The notes under the pieces are model-generated. The model was not told the DNA's origin and made no database searches. It worked only from the letters and a program-made list of their open reading frames with translations. This document shows, in pieces, positions 20,437-33,314 of a stretch of DNA of 64,000 bases (position 1 is the stretch's first letter; each line of letters opens with the position of its first letter). The stretch is from Lichina pygmaea. Its lineage: Eukaryota; Ascomycota; Lichinomycetes; Lichinales; Lichinaceae. The position numbers and the translations under genes are program-made. The stretch is from NCBI GenBank assembly GCA_963422465.1, contig OY730169.1, positions 2,976,001 to 3,040,000 of the forward strand. Direction: 5' to 3'.

Positions 20437-23237
20437 GACGATCTTAAACGAGTGTGGAAACCGGAAAGGGTCTGCGAAGAAGGACTGCAGCCGTTGCAGT
20501 GACGTCGGCGCTTCACGATCTGCCTCTGTCTCCTCCTTGGCAGGGCCAGGGCGCGACCCATCTTTATATTCCCGAGCCGGCATCGCATGTCGTAATACCT
20601 CGTCGCAGGGTTTGAGCGCACACGAAGCTCGGGGTCATCCAGACCGTTCGGTTCCGTACTGTGAACACAGCTAGACACTGATTCTCTCGCGCCTCTCTCT
20701 CGGCCAATTCGCCGAAGCTGCAATGGAGCTACATACGTACGTAGCCCCTGTCTGTGATTTTCGGTCGTTCCTGGACCATTTCCCCAATGAGCTCAGGCCT
20801 GGTGCAGAAACGCATCATTCCCTTCCCGGGCACTTTGTTTCCGATGGTGCGGGGGAGGCTGGTTGTAGGCCGCCTTGCGAGGCCGCTAAAACATCGATCC
20901 CAGGATCAGGAAGGATCCTTCGTACTTCGTACATGCCCGCCTTCCTTCGAAGCTGGGCAGACGAGAAACACGAGTGATTTTCAACCCAATCCCCGCAAGC
21001 CGGCAGATCCAGGGGCCGATGCGTGAGGAAAAGGTTGAAGTCAAAGTGCGATGAAGTCGTACGAGACCCCGCCGGCACTGAAGATCAGGCACGTACACAA
21101 ACGTAGATGCGTAGATGCGTACGATACGTACATACGTACACACGCAACGCTCCGTTGCCAGCATGGTTAGTTTCGACTCGGACCGAACGTGTTTAATGTC
21201 GCATAGCTTCACCTCTCCGGTGACTGACACTACCTTGCGCGACTGATATTTCGATCATCCCGACCGAAATGGGATGCATTGCTTGCGTTTGCACCGAGCA
21301 ACGAGCACCGAAGCAGCAGATGGTGTCGTATCCATCCACGCAATCATGGTACTTCATTCCCCGAACCGTACGGTATAATATCGGTACAGACTCTGCCAAG
21401 TCACGACCGTATAGTCAGATCGTCATCTGGAGAGCCGAGCTGCGCTTCCAACGGATTGGCTACCCACCTGGGATTGGACCCGTTGTTGAGCGGCAGTTGG
21501 CGCAACCGGAGTCGATGCTGGATTGAACCAGGATCCGTGACTCAGGGACGGCCTGGTCCATGTCTCTTGCCCAGTGGTGAACGTAACGTACATACGTACG
21601 AAGGTGCGTACTGTCACAGCTTTCCGGGCACGCCAGTGAAAGAGCCATGCCAAGGATCGTCGTGCCACTCACGACGGCGCGTAGAGCAATGGTAGACTCC
21701 CACGACTCTGTAGCTACTGGCGCGCGAACGTAATTTCGCTAGGATACGAGTATTGTCTTGCACGAGTTTCGACAGCTGCGTGACCTGACGTCCTTTGCGT
21801 ATTGTAGCACTGCGTGAGCTGTTAGTGGAAGCTGACACGTGCCAAGGTGCTCTCGTCAAGGCTGAGACAGAGGGTACATAAGGTACGTCATTGACAACAA
21901 CCTTGCGAGGTCGACCCCACAATAAGCTTACGGCGAGTGTGAATCAACGAGCGACTTACCGTAACTTAGATAGCGACCCAGATCAGGCTTGCCATCATCA
22001 GTGTGAGGCAGCCCACCGACGCCGGACGGGACATGCGCATGCCAGCCCGTCGCCAGGCCTTTGGCCCACCTTCCCTTCAGGGCTGTCCCATGTTTCGACA
22101 GAGAGTTCTGTGTGTGGCTTTCCCGGCTCCACCATGGAGGAAGATGCAGAGTTCGATCGCAAATACAACACTATCACATGGATAAGTTGGAGACCAGCAA
22201 CTCCTATGGAAGACTCAGAGCTCGGACCGTCGCTCAGCTTGATCAATCAGCAATGTCTGGATGTGCCAAGCCATTGAAATCAACCATATTGCAGACCGTA
22301 TCCTGTACTCCGTAGACAACTTGTAGCGAAAGCGTCGAATCGGGTACTGATATCGTTATACTCAGACTGCTGTGATCAACGTACCCTCGTACCGTAATCA
22401 TGAAGTGATGTGCCGGGGTTAGAAGTAGAGTTGCATGATTGAGTCTTTCTCAACATCACAAATGTGGCTCGAAAACCTGTTTCAAGCGGACCACCATGAG
22501 AAAAAGGGGTGTTCAGAAGGCCAATATTAGACTTCTAATAAACAAAGGAGATGGCTGAGCACCTCAATGAGAGTGCGCAAGATGCTTGGGGAGCGATGGA
22601 GGTGTCCTGAATGGATACGCAATCCAGATGTAGAAAAAGGGCCGTGCAACGGCGGATGCTACAAGGTAGCCGCAGTGAGTAAAGGGAGCTCTACCAACAC
22701 AAGCCTTTCTTCGTACTGGAGGCTGTGGTGCCACTGAGCTGCTAGAAGAAATTGGTCTGTGAAGGAGTCAAGGGCTTCCCCTCAATTCACCATCTGATGC
22801 CGATCACTATAAGGTACCGTACTGTATGGTAGTCGGTACTAGATCACGAGCGACGCCGGTCGAAGTTAGTGTACGATGAGGACGGTTGCTTGCTGATATC
22901 CAGTATCATAGAGGTTGGCTTTGCAATTCATCTACTAAGTTAGGTAGCCTTGATGCTGATGGTTGCCTTGCTAGATTCCTCGTCAAAACGCGTCGTCGAT
23001 GAGAAGTTGCTTGCTGACGTCAAGCACAAGTTAGCTTTCGGTACATACGTACATCTCAATCCTTTTTTTCTGCAGGCTTTCTGCACCCAAGCAGCTTGGG
23101 ATTGACCATCGTTTTGGCGGATTCTGTCAAACAGAAATCAGACTACTTGTCCGCGCAAGTTTTTGTCGTTGTACGGAAGAGCTCCGAGCAGGAAAAGGTC
23201 TCTTGCCAACATACTGTAGTGAATTACAGTACGTATT
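20437..23237. other. Gene-free spacer
   Basis: The part beside 20436 should hold the GH32 promoter. TACGTA words recur at 20732, 21115-21145 and 21585-21600. From about 22300 the sequence becomes more AT-rich, with no recognisable gene; it may be decayed repeat DNA. Confidence 0.45.
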
Positions 23238-23250
23238 ACGTACACGAAGG

Positions 23251-23610
23251 TCTAGAGTGCCCCCGCCTGCAGCGAGCACGCCGCAGCCTATATACTGCGA
23301 CTGCTACTACTGACTACCAGGTGATGATCTCGCGCCCGCGGCCCGCCGCCGCCCTCACCTCGTGGATCCTACGCCACGGAGTTCTCTCCCAGTTCTCCTG
23401 GGCTCAGGAGCAGCTGGATACTGGCTACTAGCCAGTCACCCCCCCCATGTTCTACAGATTACTCGAGAGGATAGCGCTGCCCAAGGCGCTGCAGGGAGAG
23501 GTTTTTTTTACTCTTTGGAGTTTTCCTTGCCTAGTTCCATACCGTAGTTGACCCAGCATAGCCTAGATACACTAGCGCTAGAATGGTGTAGGAATTCAAT
23601 CAATCAACCA
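23251..23610 (+). mobile_element. 5'-truncated Tad-like LINE with 13-bp target duplication
   Basis: The 360-bp insert is flanked by identical 13-mers ACGTACACGAAGG at 23238-23250 and 23611-23623, the footprint of target-primed insertion. It starts within the end of ORF2 (LECPRLQRARRSLYTA, then TSWILRHGVLSQFSWAQEQL, stop at 23429-23431) and continues through the family 3' UTR to GGAATTCAATCAATCAACCA. The 3' part is homologous to the LINE end at 1453-1525. The coding remnant is open, and the target repeats are exact, so this insertion is probably younger than the copy at 1-1530. Truncated this far, it cannot move by itself. Confidence 0.85.
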
Positions 23611-23900
23611 ACGTACACGAAGGCTCTTCATTTTCACATGACTCCAGATTGATTCTTCGTCGAATGTTGAAGACATGTGGGGTGACTGACATAAGCGCGA
23701 TAAGGAGCCGATTACTAATCAACAGTGTTGATGACTAAGTGCTGGGATCCCACTTCACGTGCCCAGAGTGAGATGCCGGCGTTTGAAGATTTTCCGTCCC
23801 GGCGATCTTGTTAGGAACACCTCATCGATACGTACGTAGCGACACCACCGTCGAGCTGAGCTTTGGCCGGCAACATCATCGTCGAAGACAGGTCCACAAG

Positions 23901-26780
23901 ATGAGGCTCATCGCATATGCTGGGGTGAGTAGCGCCTTTCTCAGACCTTGCTCGAGCGTGGTCTTCCCGGACACGCTAACATCCGCATCAGACATCGACG
24001 GTCCTGGCGGCCGGCGTCGTCCTACGCGCCTTTCACCAGCGCACCAACTTCTACTCCGCCTGCGTCTATCTTTCGCAAAGCAATGCATGTCTCATGGTAG
24101 GCTTCGACCTGGGAGGGCTCGATGCTCTCGTTCTCGGAGGCGACGGCTGACCTAGGCGTCAGATCATCACCAACCTGGCCCTTGTCGTGGTCTGTCTCAC
24201 CATGCTCGGCTTACAGCGGCTACTCTATGGCCCTCTCCGCGCCTTTGAGATCGAGCAACTGTACGAGAAGGCCTGGTATGCCATCACGGAAACCTGTGTG
24301 GCCATGACCATCTTCCGGGACGAGGTCGGCGTCTGGTTCTTGGTCATGTTCGTCTGCTTGCTCATCGGCAAGGTCTGGGGCTGGATCGGCGAGGGTCGGG
24401 TCGAGATCCTGGAGCAGCAACCGCCGGCGAACCCACGCCTGTTCCACGCCCGCCTGTCGTTCTCGCTCCTCCTCTCCTTGGCCTTTGACATATCCCTCCT
24501 GCGATACAACGTGCAGGCAGTCCTGCGCATGACCCGGCCCAACATGATGGTCATGTTCGCCTTCGAGTTTGCCATCTTGACGCTGTCTTCTACGTCGGCC
24601 GCCGCTCGCTACATCATCTCGTTGATCGAACTCCACACCGTGAACAAGCAGCGACAGCTCAAGATGGAAGAGCGCCGGGTGCAGCTCCAGGCGGCTCGGT
24701 CGCAGACGCGCAACGAGACCGGTGGCGAGCCCGACGCGGCACCTGCGGCGCCTGCTGGACTTGAGGACATTGACGAGACGGACATAGATGTGCCGGGATG
24801 GGAGGCGAAGGGGCAGTGGGTGTTATCGCTCGATCTCGCAATCGGTACGTTCCGGGACCATCTTAGACTCTCTCTCTCTCCCCGCTCGACTCTCCTGCGG
24901 CAGTTGCCGGCTGACGAGCTGCTCCCCCAGACTTCTTGAAGCTGGTGGTGTACCTCACCTTCTTCTTGATCCTGCTCACTTTGTACGGGCTCCCCCTTCA
25001 TATAATGCGCGACGTGTTCCTCACCCTACGCTCCTTCGTGCGACGGATTGGAGATTTTATTGGCTATCGACGCGCCACTCGCGACATGAACGAACGATAC
25101 CGCGACGCCCTGCCGGAGGAGATCGCTAGGGAAGAGATATGCATCATCTGCCGAGAGGAGATGCGACCGTGGGGTCCGGCCGGGCAGAACGACGGAGCGC
25201 AGGCCAGGGAAGGTGCAGCCGGAGCTCAGGCACCGCCGGCGACTACGACGTGGGACGAACGGTCGCGTCCGAAGCGCCTCCCTTGCGGGCATATCCTGCA
25301 CTTTGCGTGCCTGCGCCGGTGGCTCGAGCGGCAGCAGATCTGCCCCACGTGTCGACGGCCGGTGATCATGGACGGTCGACAAGCGGCCGACGCGGCCAAC
25401 CAGCGCCGTGGCGAAAACCAAGGGGCGGATCCGGTGGGTCAAGCCGAGCCAGGCCAACAAGCCGTGGCTGGAGCGCAGCCCCAGCAACCGGGGGGGCCGG
25501 CGGGCGGACAAGCCGGAAACCGCGCCCGGGTCTTCAACCTCGGTCCGTTACGGATCGGCTTCGGAGTCGGAACGGGCCAGGTCCTTCAGGATGTCGTTCA
25601 TCGGATGCAGAATGGACAAGGGGGGCCGGGGCAGAACGACCAGCAACCGGAGCAGCACCAGCAGCAGCGACAACAGCAGCAGGACCAGCAGCACCAACAA
25701 CAACAGCAGCAGCACCACCAGCATGATGCGGGCAACCATGCCCAGGTCAGCTTTGGCTTCGGCTTCAGCCGTCAACCCAGAGTCACGCAGATGCCGGCAA
25801 CCGCTGTGCCCGCCAATCCTTCGGCCTTTGCGCCGCATTCGCCGATCGACATCGAGTTGTTGCGGCTGGAAAATCAGGTACAGCAACAGATCAGGCATCT
25901 GCGAGTCACGGCGGACCAGGTGCGAGTGGTGCAGGCTTTCCAAGCCGAGCTGTCCCGCCTGCGTCAGATGCAGGACGACGCCAGCCCCGGCCAACCTGGG
26001 GCGGGCAGCGCGGCCTCGCAAAGCTCTGGCGGCTCGAGGCGGATAGCGCAGCTGTTCGCTGCCCCTGAGGGTTCTGACGCGGCTGCCGCGGCGGTCCCCG
26101 TCGACGGCCAAGCTGGTCTACCGCCGGGCCTCAGCGTTCCTCCGGGCTGGACGTTCGTTCCCCTCTACCGAACCGACGGCGACCGATCGAGCGACGAGCC
26201 ACCAGACGTGCCAGGGCGATCCTTGGCGCCTGACGCCCTGTTCACGACGCCAACGACGACGGTCTCACACGCCCCCGTCGGCCACACTTCCGACGCCGGG
26301 AGTCACACGGGCCCGGCTCACGCCCCCTCCGTCGGCCCGTCTGCCGGCAACTCGTCCGCGGTCGGGTTCTCCTTCCAAGACACCAACGCCGGTCCGTCGT
26401 CATCCTCACAGAGACCCAGGCCAAGCGTACCTTCGGACCGCGAGGCCCCAACCCAAGAGTCCACCGCGTTCGAACGCCGTGACCTGCCGTCGTCTACACC
26501 CAAGTCTGCGACACCGTGGTCCTTCGCCGACTCGACGTCGTCTGCGCAAGCGGATCGTCGGCCCGGCGACGACGACGACCACCACCACCACCACCGAGGG
26601 GAGGGCACGTCCGAGAATGTCGTCGGGGATGGGCGACGGGGGGGTGGTCCCAGCTCGAACTCGGCCGCCGACGACGAGCCCTCATCGTCCTCGTCGGCGG
26701 CCGTGGCGACTTCGAGAGTGGACAAAGGGAAGGGCAGGGCAGTCACGGTGGAGGATGCGCCGTCGGACGACATCGACTGA
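23901..26780 (+). CDS. HRD1: ERAD E3 ubiquitin ligase Hrd1
   Basis: Exons 23901-23924, 23992-24096, 24163-24844 and 24931-26780 (introns 67, 66 and 86 bp) encode 886 aa. The joined N-terminus reads [22 protein letters not shown] then [40 protein letters not shown] and [20 protein letters not shown], which is the multi-pass membrane domain of Hrd1/SYVN1. A cytosolic RING-H2 follows (Cys341-x2-Cys344 to CPTC408-411, with [20 protein letters not shown]); the loop between its first and second metal pairs is lengthened by about 30 Gly/Ala-rich residues. The long tail is Gln-, Pro- and Ser-rich with a poly-Gln/His stretch. Hrd1 forms the retrotranslocation channel and ubiquitylates misfolded ER proteins. 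The 8-codon first exon is supported by the conserved MRLxAYAG start. Nothing suggests disruption. Confidence 0.93.
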
Positions 26781-29700
26781 TGGAACCCCATCCATTCGTT
26801 CCTCGCCGATGTCCTCTCTTCTACTTCTCCTTCTAATCGATATCAAGTAGGATTTCTCCGGTCGCCCTCTCCGTCTCTTCGTTCTCTCCGTCCTCCCAAC
26901 CCTTCTTCCTGCGACCGCTCTCTCTGCGACCGCTTTTCTAGCCTCGATTCTTCTCCCCCCCCCCCCCCCCCCCCCCCCCCCAAACAAGATCTGATTCTGT
27001 CACCAGCAGCGTCGGCTTTCTCTCATCATCTGACCCACCCGTCGGACCGCTCCTCCCTCTCCCACCCCCTACTCTCGCCCTCTACTCTCATCCTAACCTA
27101 TCCCCACCTGATCCCTCCCGTCGGCGCCCGGTGGAGGGCAGCGGAGGGGGACGAAACGAAATGGAAAGCCAGGGACTCCTTTGCATCGCATTGCACGGCG
27201 TAGAACAATTCATGACGAGCTTCCACCTTTCCCTTCTGGTCACGTAAAAGCACCTTGGCGGCTTTGTACGTCGAGAAGTAGCGTATGCCTTCCACCTCCC
27301 CTCCCTCTCTTCATCCCTTCGTCGCATGTGCAAAGATATTGGCTGGCATCGAGGAGGTGATAGATGGTAGGGCACCCAGCCTGCTTGATCATCTTGCAGC
27401 TGACTCAGCGTCCCGCTCACCAATGGACACTCGATGACTAATACGCCCTGTCTCGAGAGGCGACTCAGCGGCTTATTCATAGCGACGCTCAAACAGCTTT
27501 ACGTAACTACTGTAAGTGCCCACACCCAACGGTGTACTGGCAATCTGGTAGAGTTTGGCTCATGCAGTACTACTCAATCTACCCGGATCGGCGGGAGACA
27601 GCGCCTTACAGAAGTACTTTTGATATCGATATGGCTCCCACGCAAGTCCGTACGAAAGTCACAAGCACAATCCTGTCATTCCTGCGCCCTGACACAGGTT
27701 GGCGTCGAGCATACGTACGAAGTACAGTATCGTACCCAATCCTAGCTTTGTCTTCCTCATGCGAACTTGGAGCAGTTCACCTCATTTAGGCTGAAAGATC
27801 GAGCCGACGATCAGAAACGAAGGGTGTTCGGAAGGGAGGGTGCAGCCTGGCGACGATGCTCCACCTCCTCGTACTCTACGAGTAGTGTGTTGGGCAAGTC
27901 AGGACATTTGGCCGACGGGTAACTTCACGACACCGTCGCAACGCTATTACTGTACTACACAAGTCACGTACGTAAGATCAGGGTTAACCTTGCAAAGAAC
28001 AGGCTGCGCCGTCGCGTCCGGCATTTCGAAATGGCACGGGTGTGTGCATCTGAGAAAGGCTGATCTCGTCCGGTGGAACGTTCGGATCGCATTCTTTCCT
28101 TTTCCTGCGCCAGGGTCCACTTTGCTGTTCACACCACACGGCCCAGCTTGGCTGATAAACATGGCCGAAGGCTCTCGCGGCCAAGGGCTCTCGTCCCGTA
28201 CGTAACGTACATCTCCGACTTACGACCGTCGCATCGACTGATCGGCCGGCCCAGACGAAGACGTGGTGGCGAGGAGCCGAGGATGGGAACCGAGAAGCCA
28301 CCCGGCTCGGTGCGCAGACCCGGGCAGACGAGGACCTTGGATCGCGGATCGAAGCCATTTCGACGGGGCTGCCCTCGTCTTCTGGTCGGCCAACGCGACC
28401 GAATCCGTGCTCGGCGCTGTGCTGTGGTAGCAGATGCGGCACATCGACCCTGGCGCGGCTCGTCGTGCGCGGGCGTCGCCCAATCGGGGGCTCATCGGAG
28501 CATGGGCCGGTGCGGCTCGGTCGATCGTTCGGCGGAGATTGGAGGGCCATCGTCGGCCGTTTCTGAGATCGTGCCCGACACGGACGCGACACGGAGCCAT
28601 CGCGAAAGTGACGATATGCTGCGCTCGCCACGGGCACGTCGTCCGACGCCAGCCTGGGCAAGGGACAGCAGCACCTTCTTACGAGGCGTGGGGAGAAGCA
28701 GTGGTCGCAAGGGAGATGTGGTCCGGCGGAGACGGCGCTCGTGGGAGACATCGGACCGAGAGGGACGCGGGGACGCTCTGGCCGTTGGGCTCAGCGCGAG
28801 CTTCTGCCCGACGAGGCCGCTTCACAGACGAGCCTGGGCGGGCCCGAGCTCCCGGGCCATTTCCGCAGCGGCAGCCGGGACGACCGAGCCCTGCGCTGCC
28901 GTGGTACGGTACGAGGTGCTGGGCGCGACGGGGACCGGGCCACGGTCTCGTCCGGCCAGCAATCCGTGCTCGCCACGAGGGCCGGCCGGCCAGCGTCTGG
29001 ATCACTCCGCGGGATCATCGTTCGTGACATGTCGCCCTCCCTCGACCACAGATCCCAAATCTGGCGAACCGAATCGAGCCGGGCCCAGGGGACGGCAGCG
29101 CCGTCCGGGTGCGTACCGTCCCATCCAAGACATTGGCTGATTGGGTCCTCTCGCGCCCCGGCCCTCGTCGATACAAGAAGGAGCCTCCCACCCTCGACTT
29201 CTTCTGACCGTTTTCGGCCGGTCGCTGCTCCATCCAGACGGCCGCGCAGACGTCGAATCCGACGACCGGTCGCCCCTCCGTCGCCTGGGGGCACGACACC
29301 CGAACGCCCGCGCGATCTCATCCGACCACGGACTCTCGGCGGCGGCGACGGCGACGTCGACGTCGACGGCGACCGCGCCACCGCTCGCGAGCGACGCCCT
29401 CTTCCCGCCAGCAGCAGGGACGGAGAGGCCCGTCGCGACGGACGACATCACGTGCACCGTCGTCCCCGTCACGTGGACTCACACGGCCGCGCAGCGGCGG
29501 CTTCTGCGGTGAGTGATTGGCTCGTCTTGGTTCGAGAGCTCGATACCTGGTCCGTCTCGGTTCCCGGGCCGGATTGGACGTACATACGTACAATACTGTA
29601 CGTACCGGAATCTCGTCCTTCTGTTCCACGGCAGTTGCCGCCGGCTCGCTATCCCTGTCCGTCGGATGTTTCTTCCTTCGGCTCTTGCCGAAGAGCGTGT

Positions 29701-30059
29701 CTGCTGCTTCGGCTCTTGAGCCGTCGGCGTCATGATGCCTTTTGTTTTCGCAGGCTGCGTTCTCAGCCCATGAGGCGCCTGGGCCGGGCCCGGAGCCAGA
29801 TACCGTCGCCCCCCCCCCTCCCCCTCCCTTCCCTATCGTCGCCGTTTTCGGCAGCCCTAGCCTGACCCCCCCTCCCCCCCCCCCCCCACCACCACCGTGC
29901 CCTGGATCGTCCTCCTGTCAGCAGCCCCCTCCGATTCGGTTCTGGCCTTAGACGTATCATGCGGGAACGTCCTCACCCGCCAGATACATCTCGGTCTTCG
30001 TTGTCGTCGCTCTCCTGCCGCAACATCGCTCCGTCGGTTTTTCTTCCAGAGCGCCCAGC
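26781..30059. other. Gene-free spacer with a 27-base poly-C run
   Basis: Poly-C spans 26955-26981. Several long open frames between 28000 and 29900 on both strands overlap each other, are Arg/Pro/Ala-rich and match no family; they are what GC-rich DNA gives by chance. The last part, C-rich at 29809-29897, may be the leader of the RGS-LOV gene. TACGTA words lie at 27712, 28198 and 29580-29605. Confidence 0.5.
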
Positions 30060-30692
30060 ATGGACTTGGAAGCGTCGATGCCCTCCTCTCCCATCCTCTC
30101 CGTCGACAAAGGCCGACTGCCGGAAAGGGGGCTGATGGATCCGTATCCGATACTTCAGAGCTTGCGCACCGGTCTAGCAGGGCTGGACCGTCGGGACGAC
30201 GGCCTCGCAGGCTCCTCTCGTCCCGACGCTGGGCCCGAGGCGGCAGCCACGACGACGGTGGCGAGGTCCGACATCCACGACTGGGAGCGGCAACTGCAGG
30301 AGAATCGATCGAGGGCAAGGAACATGTCGTCGGCGTCGATGCGAACCGAGGAGACGCTCGGGCTCGATGGCCTCGACGAGTCGCCTCGCAGGCCGAACCT
30401 CCACGGTCGAGCGATGCACGTCCCGACCAGGACGAGGTAATCGATCCGCGATCCCTACGTCTGCTTGCAAGCCTCGTTCGGCTCGCTCGTCCCCCGTCCC
30501 CCCCGGCCGGGCCATGCCCTGACCATCGCAAGCAGTAGCAACAAGGTCCCGACGATACGAGATGTAGCTTCCGCCACGCCGCCGCCTCCACCTCCACCTC
30601 GACCTCCGCCGAAGTCGACCCCACCCACGTCACCGCCCCAGCAACACGATCGATATCATCAACAACAGTATCATCAACATCAACCTCCACAC

Positions 30693-30728
<36 letters not shown>

Positions 30729-33006
30729 TACCAATCGTTCGGACAGATTCGTCGTGCTCAGCACCCGACCACGCCGACGCAGGCGCCGCCTCCGCCGATG
30801 GCGTCCTACCCGCGAACGTCCGAGAGTGACTCGGCCTCGGACTCGTTCGGTACGTCGGACACCAGGGCGACGTCGGTGCTGCCGCCTCTGCAGGTCAAGT
30901 TCCCCGTCGAGGACGGCGACAGCCTGTCGCCCATCAACGACGACGACCCGTCCTCGTTCGACCTCGTGCAGCCCCACAGCGGCGTGCTGCGGCCCTACTC
31001 GCTCGAACATCGCTCGGCCCAGCTCTTCTCGCGCGAGCACCTCGAGGTCATCTTCGCGGACCCGTCGCTGCTGCTCAGGTTCACCTCCTTCCTCGGCGCC
31101 TGCCGGCCCTGGTCCATCCCGATCCTGATCTACCACCTCGACGCGACCAAGGCCCTCAGGGCCGTCAACTACTCCAACGCCGTCGCCGACTCGCTCGAGC
31201 CGCTGCACGGCCACGACTTCACCGCGACGCCGGCCCGGCCCACGGTGAACTCGGTGCTCGAGGACAAGGCGCGCCAGGCCTTTGACGTGCTCGTGCGCGA
31301 CGACCTGCCCGCCTACGTCACCCACATCTACACCCAGGTCGTCAGCCGGAGCATCGCGAAGCGCGTCACCGGCACCCTCTCGCCGCGGCTGCGCGACGCG
31401 TCCGAGGGTCTGGCCGAGGTCTTCTGCCTCACCGATCCGAACCGACCGGACAACCCCATCATCTTTGCCTCGGAGGGTACGTGTGCTCTCCCGTCTCGCC
31501 GTCTCGCCGTCTCGCCGTCTCTCCCTTTCGGAGCCCCGCCGGTCGGGCCGCTCGCCCTTCCGGTGCCTTCGCTGACCCCGTGCCTACCTTCCCCCCGGAC
31601 AGAATTCTACCGCACGACGCAGTACGGCATGAGCTACGCGATCGGGCGCAACTGTCGGTTCCTGCAGGGCCCCCGGACCAACCCGGACAGCGTCGATCGT
31701 CTACGTCAAGCGGTCGAGTCGGGTCGACAGCACTGCGAGGTGTTTCTGAACTAGTGAGCGCCCCACTCCTCCCGAGACGTGCAACCTCCCCTTCGGACGG
31801 TCATACTCGGATGGAGACTTTCCTCCTCCGGAGAGGCTGCGGCTGACGACGGCCCCCCCGCCCCCGCCGCCAGCCGTCGAGACGGCTCGCCGTTCATGAA
31901 CCTCTTGATGATCTCGCCGCTTCGGGACAGCAAGGGCGAGGTGCGGTACCACATCGGCGCCCAGGTCGACGTCAGCGGCATCGTGAAGGAGTGCACCGAC
32001 CTCGAGTCCTTGCGGCGACTGGTGCTACGCCACGAGGCCGAGACCGAGCCCGAGCTCGAGCCCGAGCCCAAGAAGGACGCCTTCCAGGAGTTGAGCGAGA
32101 TGTTCAACATGCACGAGCTCGAGACGGTCCGTCGCTTCGGTGGTCGCATGCACAAGGAGATGGAAGAGGTCGACGTCGACGCCGGCGTCAACGCCTGGCA
32201 TCGGCCGCGGTTGTTGCTGAGCGACCCCCCGTCTCCCGAGACGCTGCGGCCGCGTCAGGCTCCCTCCCGGATCGGCGGCGAGCTGAGCGGTGTCTACAAG
32301 AACGTGAGATTCCTTCTGCTTTCTCTTGGTGCATGTTGCTCTTTCGTCTTTCTGCCCCCCCCCCCCAGGTCCGTTTCGGAGGCCACGCTGATCGCTCCTC
32401 CGCCTGCAGTACCTTCTGGTCCGACCGTATCCTTCCCTCCGGGTTCTCTTCGCATCGCCGTCGCTGCGTGTTCCGGGAATCCTCCAGTCGCCCTTCCTGG
32501 CGAAGATTGGCGGGAGCGCCCGCGTCCGAGACGAGTTGACCAAGGCTCTGGCCGAGGGCCGCGGCGTGACGGCCAAGGTACGATGGCAGTCGCGCGGACA
32601 CGAGGACGGCCGCAACCGATGGATCCACTGCACGCCCCTGGTCGGTGCCGACTCCAAGATCGGCGTCTGGATGGTCGTCATCGTCGACGACGACGACGAC
32701 GACCACGAAACCGTGCGGCGACAGCGCGTCGCGCCCCCGGTCGACCCGACCTTGGGCCGATCCCGTCAGATGGGATCCGACCGGCAAATCGCATCCGAAC
32801 GCCAGATGGTTTCCGACTTCCCCCTGGGGAGTCGAAGAGATCAGCCGCTCGCCCGGTCCCGCAGTCCACCGGTCGTCCACGTCTACAACGAACGCGCCTC
32901 GCTCGAGTCGCGCTGTTTCCCGGACCTGGACGTCGAGCTCACCGTGGACAGGCCTCGGTCGGCCAACTCGTCGCGGCAGCCCGACCCGCTCATGAACCTT
33001 CTCTGA
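30060..33006 (+). CDS. RGS-LOV blue-light photoreceptor (BcLOV4-like)
   Basis: Exons 30060-30436, 30536-31476, 31603-31753, 31874-32303 and 32410-33006 encode 831 aa; introns are 99, 126, 120 and 106 bp. Order of parts: a Pro/Gln-rich N-terminus with poly-Gln; an RGS-type helical domain (about 278-385, starting RPYSLEHRSAQLFSREHLEV); a LOV domain (about 435-545) with EFYRTTQYGMSYAIGRNCRF, the flavin-adduct Cys457 in GRNCRFLQGP, then FLNYRRDGSPFMNLLMISPL and IGAQVDVSG; a linker helix; and a C-terminal conserved block YLLVRPYPSLRVLF, SLRVPGILQSPFL and WIHCTPLVG. The LOV domain is split by introns 2 and 3, and its motif is continuous only after splicing. In Botrytis, BcLOV4 binds membrane lipids when lit; the same architecture suggests a light-dependent membrane role and a possible link to G-protein signalling. 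The acceptor of intron 1 could be 3 bp to either side. Confidence 0.9.
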
Positions 33007-33276
33007 CGATACCCCAGCCTTGTCTTCTCTTGTCCCAATACCTTGGCCGGTCAGCCTCTGCCTGTCTCTGCTCTCCCTCGAAGCCGATCCTGTGCGCTCG
33101 TTGTGGTGTCTGGGTAGGGCTAGTCCGGTCTGCCTCGTGTTCTCCTTGCTCCCTGTCGTACTCACTCACCGAATCATCCCCTCGGACTTGGATGCTGAAT
33201 ACCATCATTCTCTTCCTTTTTCTGGCCACAAAAGTCAGCGATCCAAATGAGTGGATACCTACGTATCGTACTGATG

Positions 33277-33314
<38 letters not shown>

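Noticed and set aside
28000-29870. Long overlapping open frames on both strands (up to 374 codons)
   Set aside because: They are Arg/Pro/Ala-rich, overlap one another in several frames, lack any family motif and lie in GC-rich DNA where stops are rare.
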